Part shown: positions 40,200-53,300 of the stretch, piece by piece
Layout: each line of letters starts with the position of its first letter
Numbering within the stretch: position 1 is the first letter of the stretch
NCBI GenBank assembly: GCA_014706295.1
Contig: JACSVZ010000022.1
Span: forward strand, 9,070,830 to 9,134,829
DNA length: 64,000 nt
Direction: 5' to 3'
Source of the DNA: Lycocorax pyrrhopterus obiensis
Lineage: Eukaryota > Chordata > Aves > Passeriformes > Paradisaeidae
Position numbers and translations under genes: made by a program
The notes under the pieces: generated by a model
What the model was told of the DNA's origin: nothing
Database searches by the model: none
What the model saw: only the letters and a program-made list of their open reading frames with translations

Positions 40200-43100
40200 G
40201 GTACAGGTTGGAACAGCTGAGCATGAGGACCCCTTGTCCTCAAAAACAGGTTTTCTACAACACTCTCAAATTTACCTGATGAAAACCACAGCAATGGAGT
40301 TATCTGGATATGTACAAAAGGTAAATAATAATAATATTTCAGGTGGATATATATGCATTTCTATTGCCAGCACAGTGGGTGAACCACCAGGACACCTTAG
40401 CAGGGAGTGAACCCTGCTGGGCACAAGCATTGGGTGACTGTTCTCCCATTTTGGCTTTCCCATTGCTGGCACGAGCAGTGGCTCTGGTAGTCCCTAGGCT
40501 GGGCAGGATATTTTACTGCTCTCTGTCTCATTGGGCCAAATGACCCTTCCAATCACTTGGAGAATTTTTGAGGCTGAGCCATGTTAGAAGGATGTGTTCC
40601 TCCTATTAATTATTATTACCACCAAAACTACTTCTGCTCTTTAGCTTGAAAAACCAATTCTAAAATAATATCCAATCTCTCAGTTTAAAGCTGGGCAGAA
40701 AAATCAAAGCAGTTTAACTTCATAAAACAGGTTTTTACTAAAATAGATAGTTTCATGATATTATAAAGAATATCTGAAAGATAAGATTTTCTTGGAAATG
40801 TCTATTTTTAGTTATTTCCCACAATTAAGTTTCTTCTAAGTTTGCGCTCATTTTCATGGTGGTGGGCTGTGCTTCCCCTTCAGCAGAAACCCTGCAGTGT
40901 GCCTGGCCTGTGATGAACTTCTCAAATCTGCTGTAAATAATTTTTTTAGTAATTTATAGCAAACTGATTAGAGCTTTTCCGAACAGGCAGCAGCTCTTCC
41001 ACTCGTAGTTTGTCCAAAAAGACAACAGCAAGGCTCAGCTGCTTGGCTGCCAAGCAGAAAGGTCAAATTACTGACCTCCATTTTGGGGTATCAGTTACAG
41101 CCACCTCAGCACTTCCCATTGCCTGCCGCAGTTGTCTTCTAAATATAGCTGCTCTTACTTGCAGGATATTCTCTCCTTGTACACAATGGCACTATGGGTC
41201 ATCACTGCCCCAAAAAAGCCCATCACAGGATACTGGCAGTATTTATCATTAGAAGTTACAGGCTCTCTGCTGTCTTATTTACTGAGTGTTGAAGAGACTT
41301 TGATGCTGCTGCTACACCCAGGTAAAGACAGAACTCTTTGAACAGTTTAAGCCTAAACCAGCAAAGCTGGGCCGTGTAAGTTGGCTCAAACAAAGCCAGG
41401 TGAGTGGCTCAACAAAATATCAAGTCATTTTGCACAGAAAAATTAGGTCCATAGATATATTCTACACTGAAGATTATTTTACATTTCTTTCAATCACAGG
41501 CTGACCTGCAACTCATGATTCAAACAGCCCAGTCAAAGAAATGCAGGACTGGGAAATAAGGTGTGGACAAGTCCCCATGGAAGCAACTCAGCTGCCCATG
41601 AGCCTTCTTTCATGCCCATGAGCCTCCTCCAGCACAACAGATGGTGGGGACAAAGCCAACCGTAGAGCTGCATTCTGGCTTGGCCTAATTTTAGACACAA
41701 ATGTGTTATTCATAAGAAAGTCTCGGGGTGTCTGTTGGTTTGGGAAGTCACAACACAACAGTGGGAGACTGATCCATCTTTCTTCAGGGAAAACCCAGTG
41801 GTGTTTGCCAGCATGCCACAGCCTGGGGCAACCAGGGACTGAGCAACACATTCCTTCACAGTGGCCTGCCTTTCTCTCCTGCTACAGCAACACAAATATA
41901 TAAACCTTCTGTCCCTAGAGGATCTTTTTCTTTGACTAATAACTGGAGGGATCCCTTATTACCAACAGTTACCTACAGAGCTCACCCTGCGAGGATAAAC
42001 ACCAAGTGATTTCACTGCCTGTCATCTGGGACCAAGGTTGGACTTGGGGGACAAAGGAAAAAGTCTCTCAAAATGTGCAAGGGATAAGTGAGTAAGTTTG
42101 GCTTGCACAAGGCATTTTTGACATTCTCACATCTCAAATGTCCACAGCTTAAACACAAACAAAATCAGTGGAGATTTAAAGAACTTTGACCCTATATTAT
42201 TCTTGCCTTTCATTTCAAAAAGAGAAGTCAGAAGCCCCTCGTGCGTGCTCGCAGGCACAGGCTGAGCACCCTGGCTCAGGCCATCTTTCCTCTGTTCCAG
42301 GGGGATGAAACTCCCCACTGGAGCCTGGCCAGGCTGTCCAGGGCACGTTGTTCTTGTTTTCATATCTGCAGTCTCAGCAGAGCAGTGAATAAGCGCTGTC
42401 AGGAGTGTTGAACAAACACTGTTCTTGACTTTTCACTGGGCTCGTATGGGCTCAGAACAAAAGCCTGGATCTGAACCCACAGAAACTTTGGGGCATGTCA
42501 AATCTGAATCCAGATCTGAAACTTGTGGCTGGATTTCCACCTCTAGGGTTTCAGTTAGAGTTCAGTTCATAAACACTTCTGCCGTGGCCTTTTTCTGCTT
42601 TACTCCACCATGAATCAAGAGTTACTGCCATGAAATTAAGTTAGACCTGATCACAAGTGGGAATAGAGCAAAGTTTACTCATATCACCAGTCATACCTTT
42701 TTGCTTTTTCATTTCTATAATATCTCTACCTTATATTTATGTACAATATATAATACAGCCAGGGACAGTGGCTCACATGTACACAGATTGTGAGCACAGC
42801 CCTGGACTAAAGCTTGGTGAGGGAATGGCAGGAGGAGGTGAGATTAAACAGATCAAATGCTCAGCAGAAGCACAGAAAGTATTCAGAAGTGTTTATAAAA
42901 ATTCATCTGCCTTTTCTGCCAAATGCTCTTCACACACTGCAGACCCCACTGACTGTTCAAGCCTTGCACACATCCACCAACAAAATGTTCTCACTCATGA
43001 GCTCCTCACCAAAAATTCAGCTCCTGAGCTTTGCTTGCCATTCAGAGCAGGCAGGAGTCACATGTTTGAGAATTCACCAGGCAAAGTGATTCAATGAAAT

Positions 43101-43730
43101 AATGAACATTTTAACATAAATTAAGAAAAGCTGCCTATGGGCTTGTAACTGTAGAACTCCAAACGTGCACACCCTGTCTCCAAGCATATTGCTGTAAGAA
43201 CCACTCCAAAGTTTTTCTGCTCTCTTCCCATGGAGGGGAGAATCTGAACTGAAAGATGCTCCCCAATCTGCCCCTAAAGCTCTGTGAAATGGGGAGCTCA
43301 GAGTACCAACACACACTCTCATCACACAACATGATGCTATTATCCTTCCTCCCCCCCCTGATTTTTGGATGCTGGTGGTCCCATTCCTGCATTACAAATT
43401 CCCCACTCACTGAAGACTCTGTGGCAGAAGGTCTAACAAGGAGTTTTAGTCTTTGCTGACCATTTTCATGGCATGATATCTTTTTAAGGCTAAAATCTGT
43501 TAGGCAGATACTTCCCACAGTTGATGTAACCTGCTTGTGCCTTTCCTCTAGGACCCAACAGCTTCTCTGCATGCTTTGGTGTGACTGTTAGTTACCTCCA
43601 GTGCACACTATTATTTTCTATTTGCAGAAGGAAAACAGAAAATGAGCTGGTGGTGGGGGGAGCAACCAGATATAAACCATCATCCAGTTCACCAGAAAAC
43701 TTTTCACTAACCCTTTGCATATTCAGTGCT
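40200..43730. other. Intergenic, no gene recognised
   Basis: Ordinary AT-rich sequence. The 146-codon frame at 42657-43097 has no recognisable similarity. No transposon was identified. Confidence 0.4.
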
Positions 43731-43739
43731 TCAGGGGTT

Positions 43740-44140
43740 AATAAAGTCTCTTAGACAGCAAAAGGTTTCCATCTGTAATTGGATCCTTTGTATGTGCTTT
43801 CCGCTATAGGAATCAACTTAGCATTGACATCCTCGTAAAAATTTCCATTAGACCGAGGACTGAATGCCCACTAAGGCTCTGTGTGGTTTTGCAATTGATT
43901 CACTGAATGAAATCTTATCTAAAATCTTTTTATTTTATGCTATTATGGGCACAAGGGAAAATAGTGATGTAAAAATTTTCACTGCTTAGTTAATGCACAG
44001 TGCCTCTTGGAAATGGCCTTCAGGTTAGCTAAAAAGATTGCCATTTCTATTTCCCACTATTTTGTTTCATATTACCAGTAATTGAAAAATGTTTCATTTC
44101 TTACTGAGTTACATATTGACACTTCAAATTGAATTCAGAA
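43740..44140. promoter_or_regulatory. ORF-poor AT-rich block, candidate conserved non-coding element
   Basis: About 400 bp lacking sizeable reading frames and transposon signatures. It has developmental-enhancer-like motifs such as CTGTAATTGGATCC, GCTTAGTTAATGC and CCAGTAATTG. Its composition and texture suggest a conserved non-coding element. Only cross-species alignment can decide. Confidence 0.2.
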
Positions 44141-47100
44141 CCTTTATCTTTAATCTTCTCATTCGACCTCTTCAGAGCAGCTCATGCTGTTGGGGGCAGG
44201 AAGACACAGTTCATCAGTTCACTTTTTTTCAGCAAGAGATAATTTTCACAAGACATATGTAAAACTGTTTTTGTGCTTTAAAGATGTATGGAGCAGTCTG
44301 GCCATGTAGAAGCTACAAACCAGACCTTGTATTGCCAGTGTCCCTTCAGTGGTGGTGCTCTCCAGAGAAAGATAGGTCAAAATACTGTTTACAAAAACTG
44401 TCAGATCTTTTATTCTTTAAAATTATATCAAATTAAGAACAGGGAGAACCAAAGGGAAAGAACATTTTGTCTTTAAGATCTGCAGATATATACAGATTAT
44501 CCACTACTTCTTTTCCTTCTTTATATGTTATGAAGAATAATCACCCTAACCAAATTCAGAAGTTGAAGCCAGAATGAAGGCTGAACTGAGCAATTATCAG
44601 AATTCTTTGCAACGACTTCTTACGTCCTCCCAGCCAAGCAGAGAGGACATTCCCATCCAGCCACCACAGGCACAAAGACAGCCATGTACTGCCAGCCTGT
44701 ACTCAGAGTGCACCCAGCCATAACCTCATAAACAACCACTCAAACCCGGGGCAGAAGCACTTGTACAACACCTGCACACCCACACCCTGTGCACAGCTGC
44801 TCAGATACGCCCAATGCAAGCACATGGGTCGTGCTCAAATACCTGCACTCAGACACAGCACACGGACATATGGTCTGCATGTGGCTCCTGTGCACAGAGG
44901 CTGTATCTGAAACGAACAGGTTTATTTTCCTTTTCTCTTCACTGGTTCTGGCCTGGGGACATCTCATGTCCCAGCAGCTGTTGCAGCATCCCTTAGTCCA
45001 AGCTGGAAGACATTTGGGCCACTGAGTGACAGCATCCCAATTTAAACAGGAGATCCTCATAGTCTGTTCTTGTGCACCTCACAAAGCGGACAGGAATAAT
45101 AGCAACAACAATAATAAGTTTGCCTCTGCCTTCCTGCCTCTCATTTCAGTTGCTGGAAGTCTTTGCAGTGCTTAGAAATGCAAATAAGACAATCCCTTGC
45201 CCTCCTGGTGGAGGGAAGGCAATGGAGCACAAGAGCAACCAGGAACAGTGTAAGGCTGTGCCAGCCTGGAACAAACTTCACACCCCAGGGTGCAGGACGT
45301 GCCCGGTCCCTTGGACTGGAGGCACTCAAGGGAAAAGGAGCAGCCTCAAGCCATGCTCATGATGTCTGAATGATCCCTGCCTGTCCAAGTTTCTCCACAG
45401 GAGGAATCTCCACTTTCTATGCTATATGGTTCTCTACACAACATTTAATGATAATTGGAAAATATCCTAGCAATGCTGTGTTGTCAAGTTTCCAAACATC
45501 TATTTCAAGCTGAGCTGGCTGGCAATTTTCTAAACTTTTTTTCTGAGAAAGCTACCTTCCTAATATTTTTCATATAACCTTAAATTTTTCTTTTAAATCA
45601 ATCTCAGATTTCAAATTCAGATTGTAGAGTTTTTACTACAAGTGTGATGAGTGCTCTACCCTTTCTTCTGCCTTCCCTCACCTCCTGAGTGCAAAATCAT
45701 GAGAAAGTAGAACAAGATAGCAGGAAAGAAATGATTTAAAACCAAACAAAGGTAGAACCAAACCCAAAAATTCAAAATTACTTTTCTTGTTTTCATGAGT
45801 TTCCTACCGAAAATCCCAAACCCAGTTTTTTTTCAGAAAACAATTTTTAAAGTAATATTAATGAAAATAGTTATTTTTCCTAACAACTCACATCTGGCCT
45901 GAGTAATCCTGAAGGCACCTGACATTAGACGAGCCATGGGACCGTTGGCTCAGCGGTGATATTTGTCATTAGTCCAGCAAGAAACCTCAAACTGGCAGAA
46001 TTTTCATTCTCTGCATACACGAACACACACAGTGTGACCACAGCCTGGAAACTCCCCAAGACGACAAATGAGCTGAATCCCAGATTTCATTTCAAAGCCA
46101 ACCTCAGAATTTCCATGGTGCGTTGAGCCCTCCAGCCTTCCATCCAGAAATCAATGAGGTGACATTGGCATGGAACAAAAATAATGTAGTGACAAAACAG
46201 GGCCCTAAAGTACTTCTCAGTGACATTTTAAAAACTAAATGCCATGTGAAAAAAATGAAGTCGAATGCCCTTTAATCTCCATAACTCTGTAGTGTCACAG
46301 TCTAATTAAACCCTCAGCCTTCTGCTGACTTAGAGCTACACCCACTGAAAAAGGATGCCCTGTGATAGACATTATTAGGTGACCTCTTCCACCCCAACAT
46401 CTGTATAAGTGCCCTTAGCTCTAATGAATGCACGTGCTGGAAGAATGACGGGATTTCCTACAAGCTCAAATTCACCCCATAAACTGCAGAGCATTGCTAA
46501 TGTTTCTGTCTGTCCCGCTAAAATCCCGTCCCTGGATCAGACAGGCAGAAGGAATGAGCTGGACCCCTCGGCTGAAGCTCTGTGCAGTTTTCCTTAATAT
46601 AAATCCAATGCAGGAATAACGGCAATTTATAACCCAGGCAGCCAGAAAGCAGTGAAATGGAGCAAGCAGCCAGTTAATAGCCTCAACAGTGCTTCTGAGA
46701 CTGAAATGCAATTTCTGGCCCCAGAGGGTGGTTTTGGGAGAGCGATTCCACCTTGCTCACATTCCTGCTGGACACCATTCCCACCCCCAGCACACAGACC
46801 TGCATTCCAAGCAGGAAAATCTTTCCTTTGGCTGTGGCCTCTTCCTCATCCACCTGAGCAAACCAGGTGCAAGGAGAGAAGCCACAGAGTGGGGTACCGT
46901 GCTGCTAAAATTCCTGTTCCAGGCAGCAGCTTCATTTGGCCCCCTCTCCCCCGTCACTGAGCTCAGCACTTTTGGGGACACTCCTGTCACAAGGCTTGAC
47001 ACCATTTCCCCCTCTAGCTCCATCCATGCCTCTGTGCAGTTTAAGATATAACTTTTTGGAGACTAGTAATATTAGTGAGATTATGACTAAAGTAGCCATC

Positions 47101-49419
47101 TGTCTCCCAAAGAACCCCTTGCCAGCAGGGATTAAATGCCCACTGGTCTTAATGGACACAATACCAGTAGGAAACAGCCCCGCTGGTTTCGGGCAGAAAA
47201 GGACAGATTTGTCCTTCTTCGCTCACGTATTTACCAGTGAACTTTTCTATTGCTCTGCATTCTCACTTCCCTTCCAGACCACAAATGCCCCACGTTGTGC
47301 TAGACACCATTCAAATGCCTTGCATAGAAACCTTAGGAAGAAAAAACAATAATAAAAATGTGTTAAAACACACCCCTGCTTGCAGTAGAGATCCATAATC
47401 ATAGACCACCCCAACACAAAGTTTTCACAACCCAGTTTGAGACATTCCCCAGGTTACCCAGCAAATCCAGGATGGACTAGAGAAGATTCGCCTCCTTCAA
47501 GCCAGGCCTGCTACAGCTGCCTGCCCTTCCTGAGGCCAAGTTGCCTTTCCCAGGAGATTAATACATCCAGCCAGACTGTGTTGCTGTCAAAAGTCAGTCT
47601 CCCTGCACCTTTTGGAGGAAGGTCTAGTCTGCAGCAAGAAAAGCCAGGGGCTGCAAGGCAGCAAAGAGGAAGCAGGGGGGAAAGATGGCTGGAGATACAG
47701 ATGGGACCATCAATGGGATCATTCACTGATGGGCAAACCAAATGCATCCTTATCCTATGAATATTTCAGGGTACAGATGGATTTTCAAAGCTGTTTAGGA
47801 GGCTTAAGCCCCAAGTTTGCTCTTTAAAGTGAACCTCCACCCCTGGTTTGGCAAAATGAATGCTTCTCAGGTAGGTGCTCCCAGCCTCCTTCTCTGTGCA
47901 CCTCCTGGGGGAAGCGGGCACCGAGGGGCTGCAGAAGGAAGGAACAGCCCACGGCACCAACAAGCCATTTCTAGGAGAAGGGCCATGGGACCGTGTGCAA
48001 AGAAGGAACCTGCAGCATGGAAGCAGCAAAGAGCCAATTTCTGTGCTTGGCACCACTTAAGCAAGAAGAGAACATGTATCCACAGGCCACACTGCTCATG
48101 ATTTACACCGACATGAATAAGATCAGAACCAGGCCCTGGTGCTTTGTTACAACAGTAAACGTGACAGGGAGCTTTGCCTCTCCTCCTCAGGGTATATCCC
48201 TACGCCTTTGTGGTACCAGCACAATAAATAATGCATTCCTGGAAAAGGAGATCCAAGGAGCTTTCCATAAACAACTCAGGGTTTCTCCTTTAAAACCCTC
48301 TGAAATATATTCTTAATGCCTGAGCCATATAAGTCATTAGGTTTCTGTCAGTGTGCTCAATACATATGTATGTGCCAGAGACCAGAATCCTGGTGGAGTC
48401 TGTACTGCAGGACATCTATAAAAGAAAATTGCAGTTAAAGTGTCCAAAACAATGATCTGTGGGTGGTCCTCTGGTTAGCAGATGGGTTTCTACAGTGCAC
48501 ATATAGCTACGAGCAACAAACACCTCCTTGTTTTTGTCTCAGTAGCCGCTGCATGTAAAGAAGAGGTGGTGCCCAGAGGATTCTCTGCCTACGGATTAGC
48601 AGTTCATGTATCTTTGTTGGACAGAGTATGCAATCCTATCTAGGCAGGTCTGAGAGCTCTAATGGCATTCTCACTCAAAATGGAGTTACTTGTAGACATT
48701 TATCATCATAAAATAACAAAATCTGACACACGTGCTCTCACATGGTGTAATGTCTTCCAGGGGAAGCCAAACCAGAACAGGTAGGGTGAAAAAGGAAATT
48801 AAAACCTCTTTTCTTTAGTTTCATGGAGACACTCATACAGCCAGTGGGATGTTGCCTGTTTGATTTACCAGCTTTGAGGGCAGACCCAGCATGGAGCCTC
48901 CTCAGTCTAAGGTTTCTTTCAAACAGGCCATGAAGCATCACCTTGAACATCCCAGTTTAACCCAGACAATGTTGCTCTTCTGATTTGGAAACAGCAGTTG
49001 CATAAAGTAAATTGAGGTGGCGAGAAGCATGAGGGATGGGGACAGGGAAAGGGCTGTCAGGAAGGTCAGAAGCCTTTCAAATGGAGCCCACAAAGGCTCA
49101 CATCTGCCAGGGAGTGCCAGGAGAGAGGGAGAAGAGTTTAACCCACACGTGCTCTCAGCTCCACAGCTGACAAGTGGCCATAGCATCCCCCAAATCCTCT
49201 GCACACCTGGGAACAGCCCAGACTTCTCTGTAAGTGATGAGAAGATAGGGCAGGTTCACCAAGTACTGTTGTTCTGCATTTCCACATTGAAATGTTGCCT
49301 TTTACAGGGCTGTAGAAAATTCAGGTGAAATGACCAATTGGCCTCTTGAAACTTTTTTTCCTGGCTTCATAGTCTTTGAAGAGTAAAATTACCTGTGTAA
49401 AAATGAACAGATTCTAGTT
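44141..49419. other. Intergenic, no gene recognised
   Basis: No coding exon, RNA gene or transposon was recognised. The 46200-46400 part (around CCCTTTAATCTCCATAAC) and 46490-46640 (around CCTTAATATAAATCC) are even-textured and could be conserved non-coding sequence. 47860-48060 is moderately GC-rich. Confidence 0.4.
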
Positions 49420-50330
49420 TATAATTCACTGTGTAGATTACTTTAACCCTCTTGCCTTTAGCTGTTATTTAGTCCACAAGGATCATTGTTGGAATGGGAC
49501 AGTTTGGCCAAAAAAGTACTGAAATTATGAATATTCTATAACATTCACTCCAAAGTGAATTAGTTCATAAGCACTTCCAGAGCACATGATGTTTCATACT
49601 CCAAAGCATGTCTTAAATTTTCCGTCTGGATGTAAATCCTGGAAGAAGATGTCACCAGTCAATTCTGAGAAGTGAGAGTGTCATTAGCATGTTGCTTTAA
49701 TTGTGTTTTATATATTATATTAAACAATTTTTTGTACATTTCCTAAGAAGAGTCTTCTTTCATGAGGTGTCACAAGTCTCATGTCAACTTACTGTGGCTC
49801 AGATGTGTACATCAAATCAAATTAGCACATTCCAAACTTCATTTCCACTGAAACACAATCAATTGTAACTTATTTTTGAATCACGCTGCTTTCTCTAATT
49901 GTTAGATCCGGCCTCTGCTGAATAGGTGGTTAAGCAAATTATTCCATCTCACATATGAAAATTGTGCTATTTATGCTGGCAGCTTTCACAGTTACTGATG
50001 AGGTTTCTTGAGCTAATGAAATAATGAAAACACAAAACAGATTTAGCTTTCTTAATAAGGAAAAAGATAATGAACTAAAATTAAAATTGAAACTCTCACT
50101 ATACACAGAGTTACTGTAATATCATTTCTTTTTTGAATTAATGCCCATGCTTTTTTATTTTATTTTTTACATGCCAGTGACAAAGCTAATTAAAAATCCA
50201 CTTCAACCATGGTAATGTAAAGATGCTACTACTTTATTGCATTTTTTATAATAGGATTATGGGACATACAGTTTTGGTGACTTTTCTGTTTGTGATTAGT
50301 CATACGTGAAAGGGCAACAGTCTGATTAGA
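49420..50330. promoter_or_regulatory. Long ORF-free AT-rich block, candidate regulatory region
   Basis: About 900 bp with no reading frame of 60 codons on either strand, and no recognisable transposon. Many TAAT/ATTA cores are present (GTCATTAGCATG, CAAATTAGCAC, GCTAATTAAAAATC, CTCTAATTGTTAG). It is the longest such block in the window. Candidate conserved enhancer cluster; inference only. Confidence 0.25.
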
Positions 50331-53300
50331 CTCTGTGCTTGGCTTCATTGAAGGAGAAAGGTGAAGATGGAAGAAAATTACTTTTGGTCACCTTTACATC
50401 CTTCTATCCGTGCCTTGATGCTGGGCTGGCACCTTCCTGGTGCAAATCTGCTGGGATCTGCCTTGCTGGAGCCCTGCAGTACAAGCCAGTTTCCTCACTC
50501 ACCACCGAGCCGGAGATCTGGCTCATGAGGAAGCCTTGCCAAGGAGAAAGCACAGCCACACTGTGCTTAAAAACTCCATCTTCTCACCCCAGGGCCAAAG
50601 TAGGGAGGAAAACTCAATGTGCTCGTGTCACCTGTATGGCAGAGCCTTCTTGCTTCCTCTGGTTTACACATTTTGAGTTTGAAAGGGCCTTGCAATACTG
50701 TTTTGCTCTGTCCCTCATGGTCCCCTCGGGGAGGCCAAGGACTGGGTCTGTGGGGCTCCAGCTAAGGCCGAGCTGGTGCTCCGTGGGTCGAGCTGGGAAG
50801 GAGCTCAGCCACAGCTGCCTGGGCTGTAACAGGAGATACCCCCTGGCACCACTTCAGAGCTGGAAGCCTACAAATATGTGGTCCCTCTGGTTTTGAAATA
50901 TGTATTTCTAGAGCTTAGCACCATTGGTTTTCATTGCAGAGAGATTTTGGCTGGGAATACAAAATCTGAGAAATTTGATACGGGACAATTGTCAGGATAT
51001 ATCGGTGTTTCTGTCAAATAACCTGCAGAGCAGTTCCAGAAGATGCTCCATGGGTCTGTGACATGTCTTTGCAGTTTCGCAGGGTTACCAGCTGGATCCT
51101 GAATTCATTCCTCAAACCCTGTGTGTGAAGTTTTCTTGAGGAAGAACAAGGAAGGGGAGCAACAGCAGAGCCCAATGCCGAGGGCTCTGGCTGCCTGAGG
51201 ATCCCAGTGCTGGCACATCACACAGTGCCCCTGCTTTGCTGTATCAGGAAATTGCTGCTAAAGCCCCTCACTGAACTCTCAGCTCACACATCCCTTCTCT
51301 ATGCTGCAGCACCCAGTTTTGTCCTTAACCTAAAACAATTACACATTTCTGTCAATAAATACCATGCCATGAATTAGCGGGCTTGCTGGCTCTGTGCCTG
51401 CCAGCGCAGGAGGAAATGGCCTCATAAATATTTGTGCAAGACATCAATAAATTTGAAGTGTTGACTCGAGTACTCAGCTTCCCTATCTGAGACCTGGAGC
51501 AGAGCTTCCGGAGTTCACAGGTTTCTGCCGCGAGAGGCCAGTGCTGGAGGCCAGCGATATCCCCAAGATGCTGAAACTGGAGATGCAGAGAGAAACCCCA
51601 TATAAACTCCTCAGCAAAGTCCCTTCATGCTACTGATCCAAGTGGAAAAGGTCCTTGCAATTCAGACAGAGAAGGTTTTGAGAAGGAAGGTGTTCCCTTG
51701 CCCACTGCTGCTCCTCACTTTTTTCTGATTTCCCAATTTTTACTGGTTATTACTACAGAAAAGCCAGTGTTGTAGAGCTTCACGTGGCCAGTGAGCTGGG
51801 CAACCAGCAAAGCTGCTTTAGGCTATATACATGAACCAGAGGAGGATGGGTTACTGTGAGCCTGCTTCATGCTATACAGCTTCAGAACACAGGGACATGG
51901 GTGCCAGGAGCCCCTTGCATGCTTCTGAGATCAGAATAATTTAATCTGGGTTAAAAATACTGTTTTGAGCTGCTCTACTTTCATAATGTTTAAATGGCAT
52001 CACTCCAGACTGCGGGCTGTTTTGCTGCTGTTGGGGTACTACTCCCTGGCCTGGCGTATTTAGAAGCCTTTTGACTTCAGTACTGACTACTCCAGGTCTG
52101 CAAGCTTTCTTTTGGGAAGAATTACTCCTTTTTGCAACACCCCCACACTTCCATTAGTGCCGTATGCTCTTCTCCAGATCAACACAGTTTTCACCAAGAG
52201 CAGAAAATGGGACCAAAGCATTACATAAATTTATTTTTCTCTCTGCTCTGTGTCCATGGTGTATCCACACACCCTGACTGATGCGAGGAGCATGCCCTCT
52301 GGAACAGCTCCCTTCCATCCTCAAGAGATGGTCCAAGTGGGTTACTGAGCCTTTCACTTCTTGTAAATCAAATATTTGGGAGTCTTGTCTAGAAGTGCTC
52401 TCTTGCTACTTACGAAAACGTAAGTGCTAGAGGAAATAAAGGCTCTGAGGATGTAAAGAGAAAAGGTGAGGGTCAGGAGGTTTCCCCGGCTCTGTGTGGA
52501 ACTCCTCCCTTATATCCCGGGAGATGAGCAGCAGCCAACAGCTCCATTCTAACGAAACAGTGTTGATTGGAAAGACAAGTGCAATATTTTGTTCCTGTAC
52601 AAGCAACAGGCTCTCCTGTATTCTCAGTCTGTGAGGTCTCAGACTGTGACAACTAATTAGAAATAGCTGTGAAAAAAGAATATGTGCAAAACTTGGATTA
52701 GAGGGTGGAGCAGATGTACCAGGAAGGTGCTCTCTGCCTCACTTTCTCTGGTGTTCCCAGCTCACTGTCTAGACTCAGCTCTCCTGGGGAGAAAGAAGGC
52801 AAGAAGGCTCAAGGAAGAAAAAGAAACTATGAAACTCAAGCTAGGAATTGTCAGATTTGTGAAAATGCTAAATTCCATCGTTATTATCCAGGCTACCCAG
52901 GACACCATTTTACAAGGCTTAGAAGACATCTGAGGCTGAAGTCAGAGATGTTTATTAAGCCCCTCATATCCAGGTTCACTAAAGCAGTTGCTTTATGTCT
53001 TAACTTCTCATGTATTAAGATGGTTACTGAAACACAGACCTGCTGCCCTCGAGCACCCCACCCCATCATGGATCAGCAGTGGCACAGCCAGACATCATCC
53101 AAGGCTCCATTTCCTGGGGACCAGGGTGGCCCAGGGCCCAGCCCGCTCCCCACAGTGGCCCTGGGCTGCTCCAGCAGCTCGCACTGGTGCTGCTCCCACC
53201 AGCACAGGGCCACCGCTCCTGCCAGCACAGCATTCCTGGGTAACGGGGCTCCCAGTCACACACTGGCTCTGTAGTCACAGATCCTTCACAGTTTGGCGTT

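Noticed and set aside
42657..43097. A 146-codon open frame with a hydrophobic start
   Set aside because: Looks signal-peptide-like at first, but the rest has no domain character and a short alternative frame overlaps it.
50339..50896. A 185-codon open frame
   Set aside because: No recognisable family, no splice context and composition like its surroundings.
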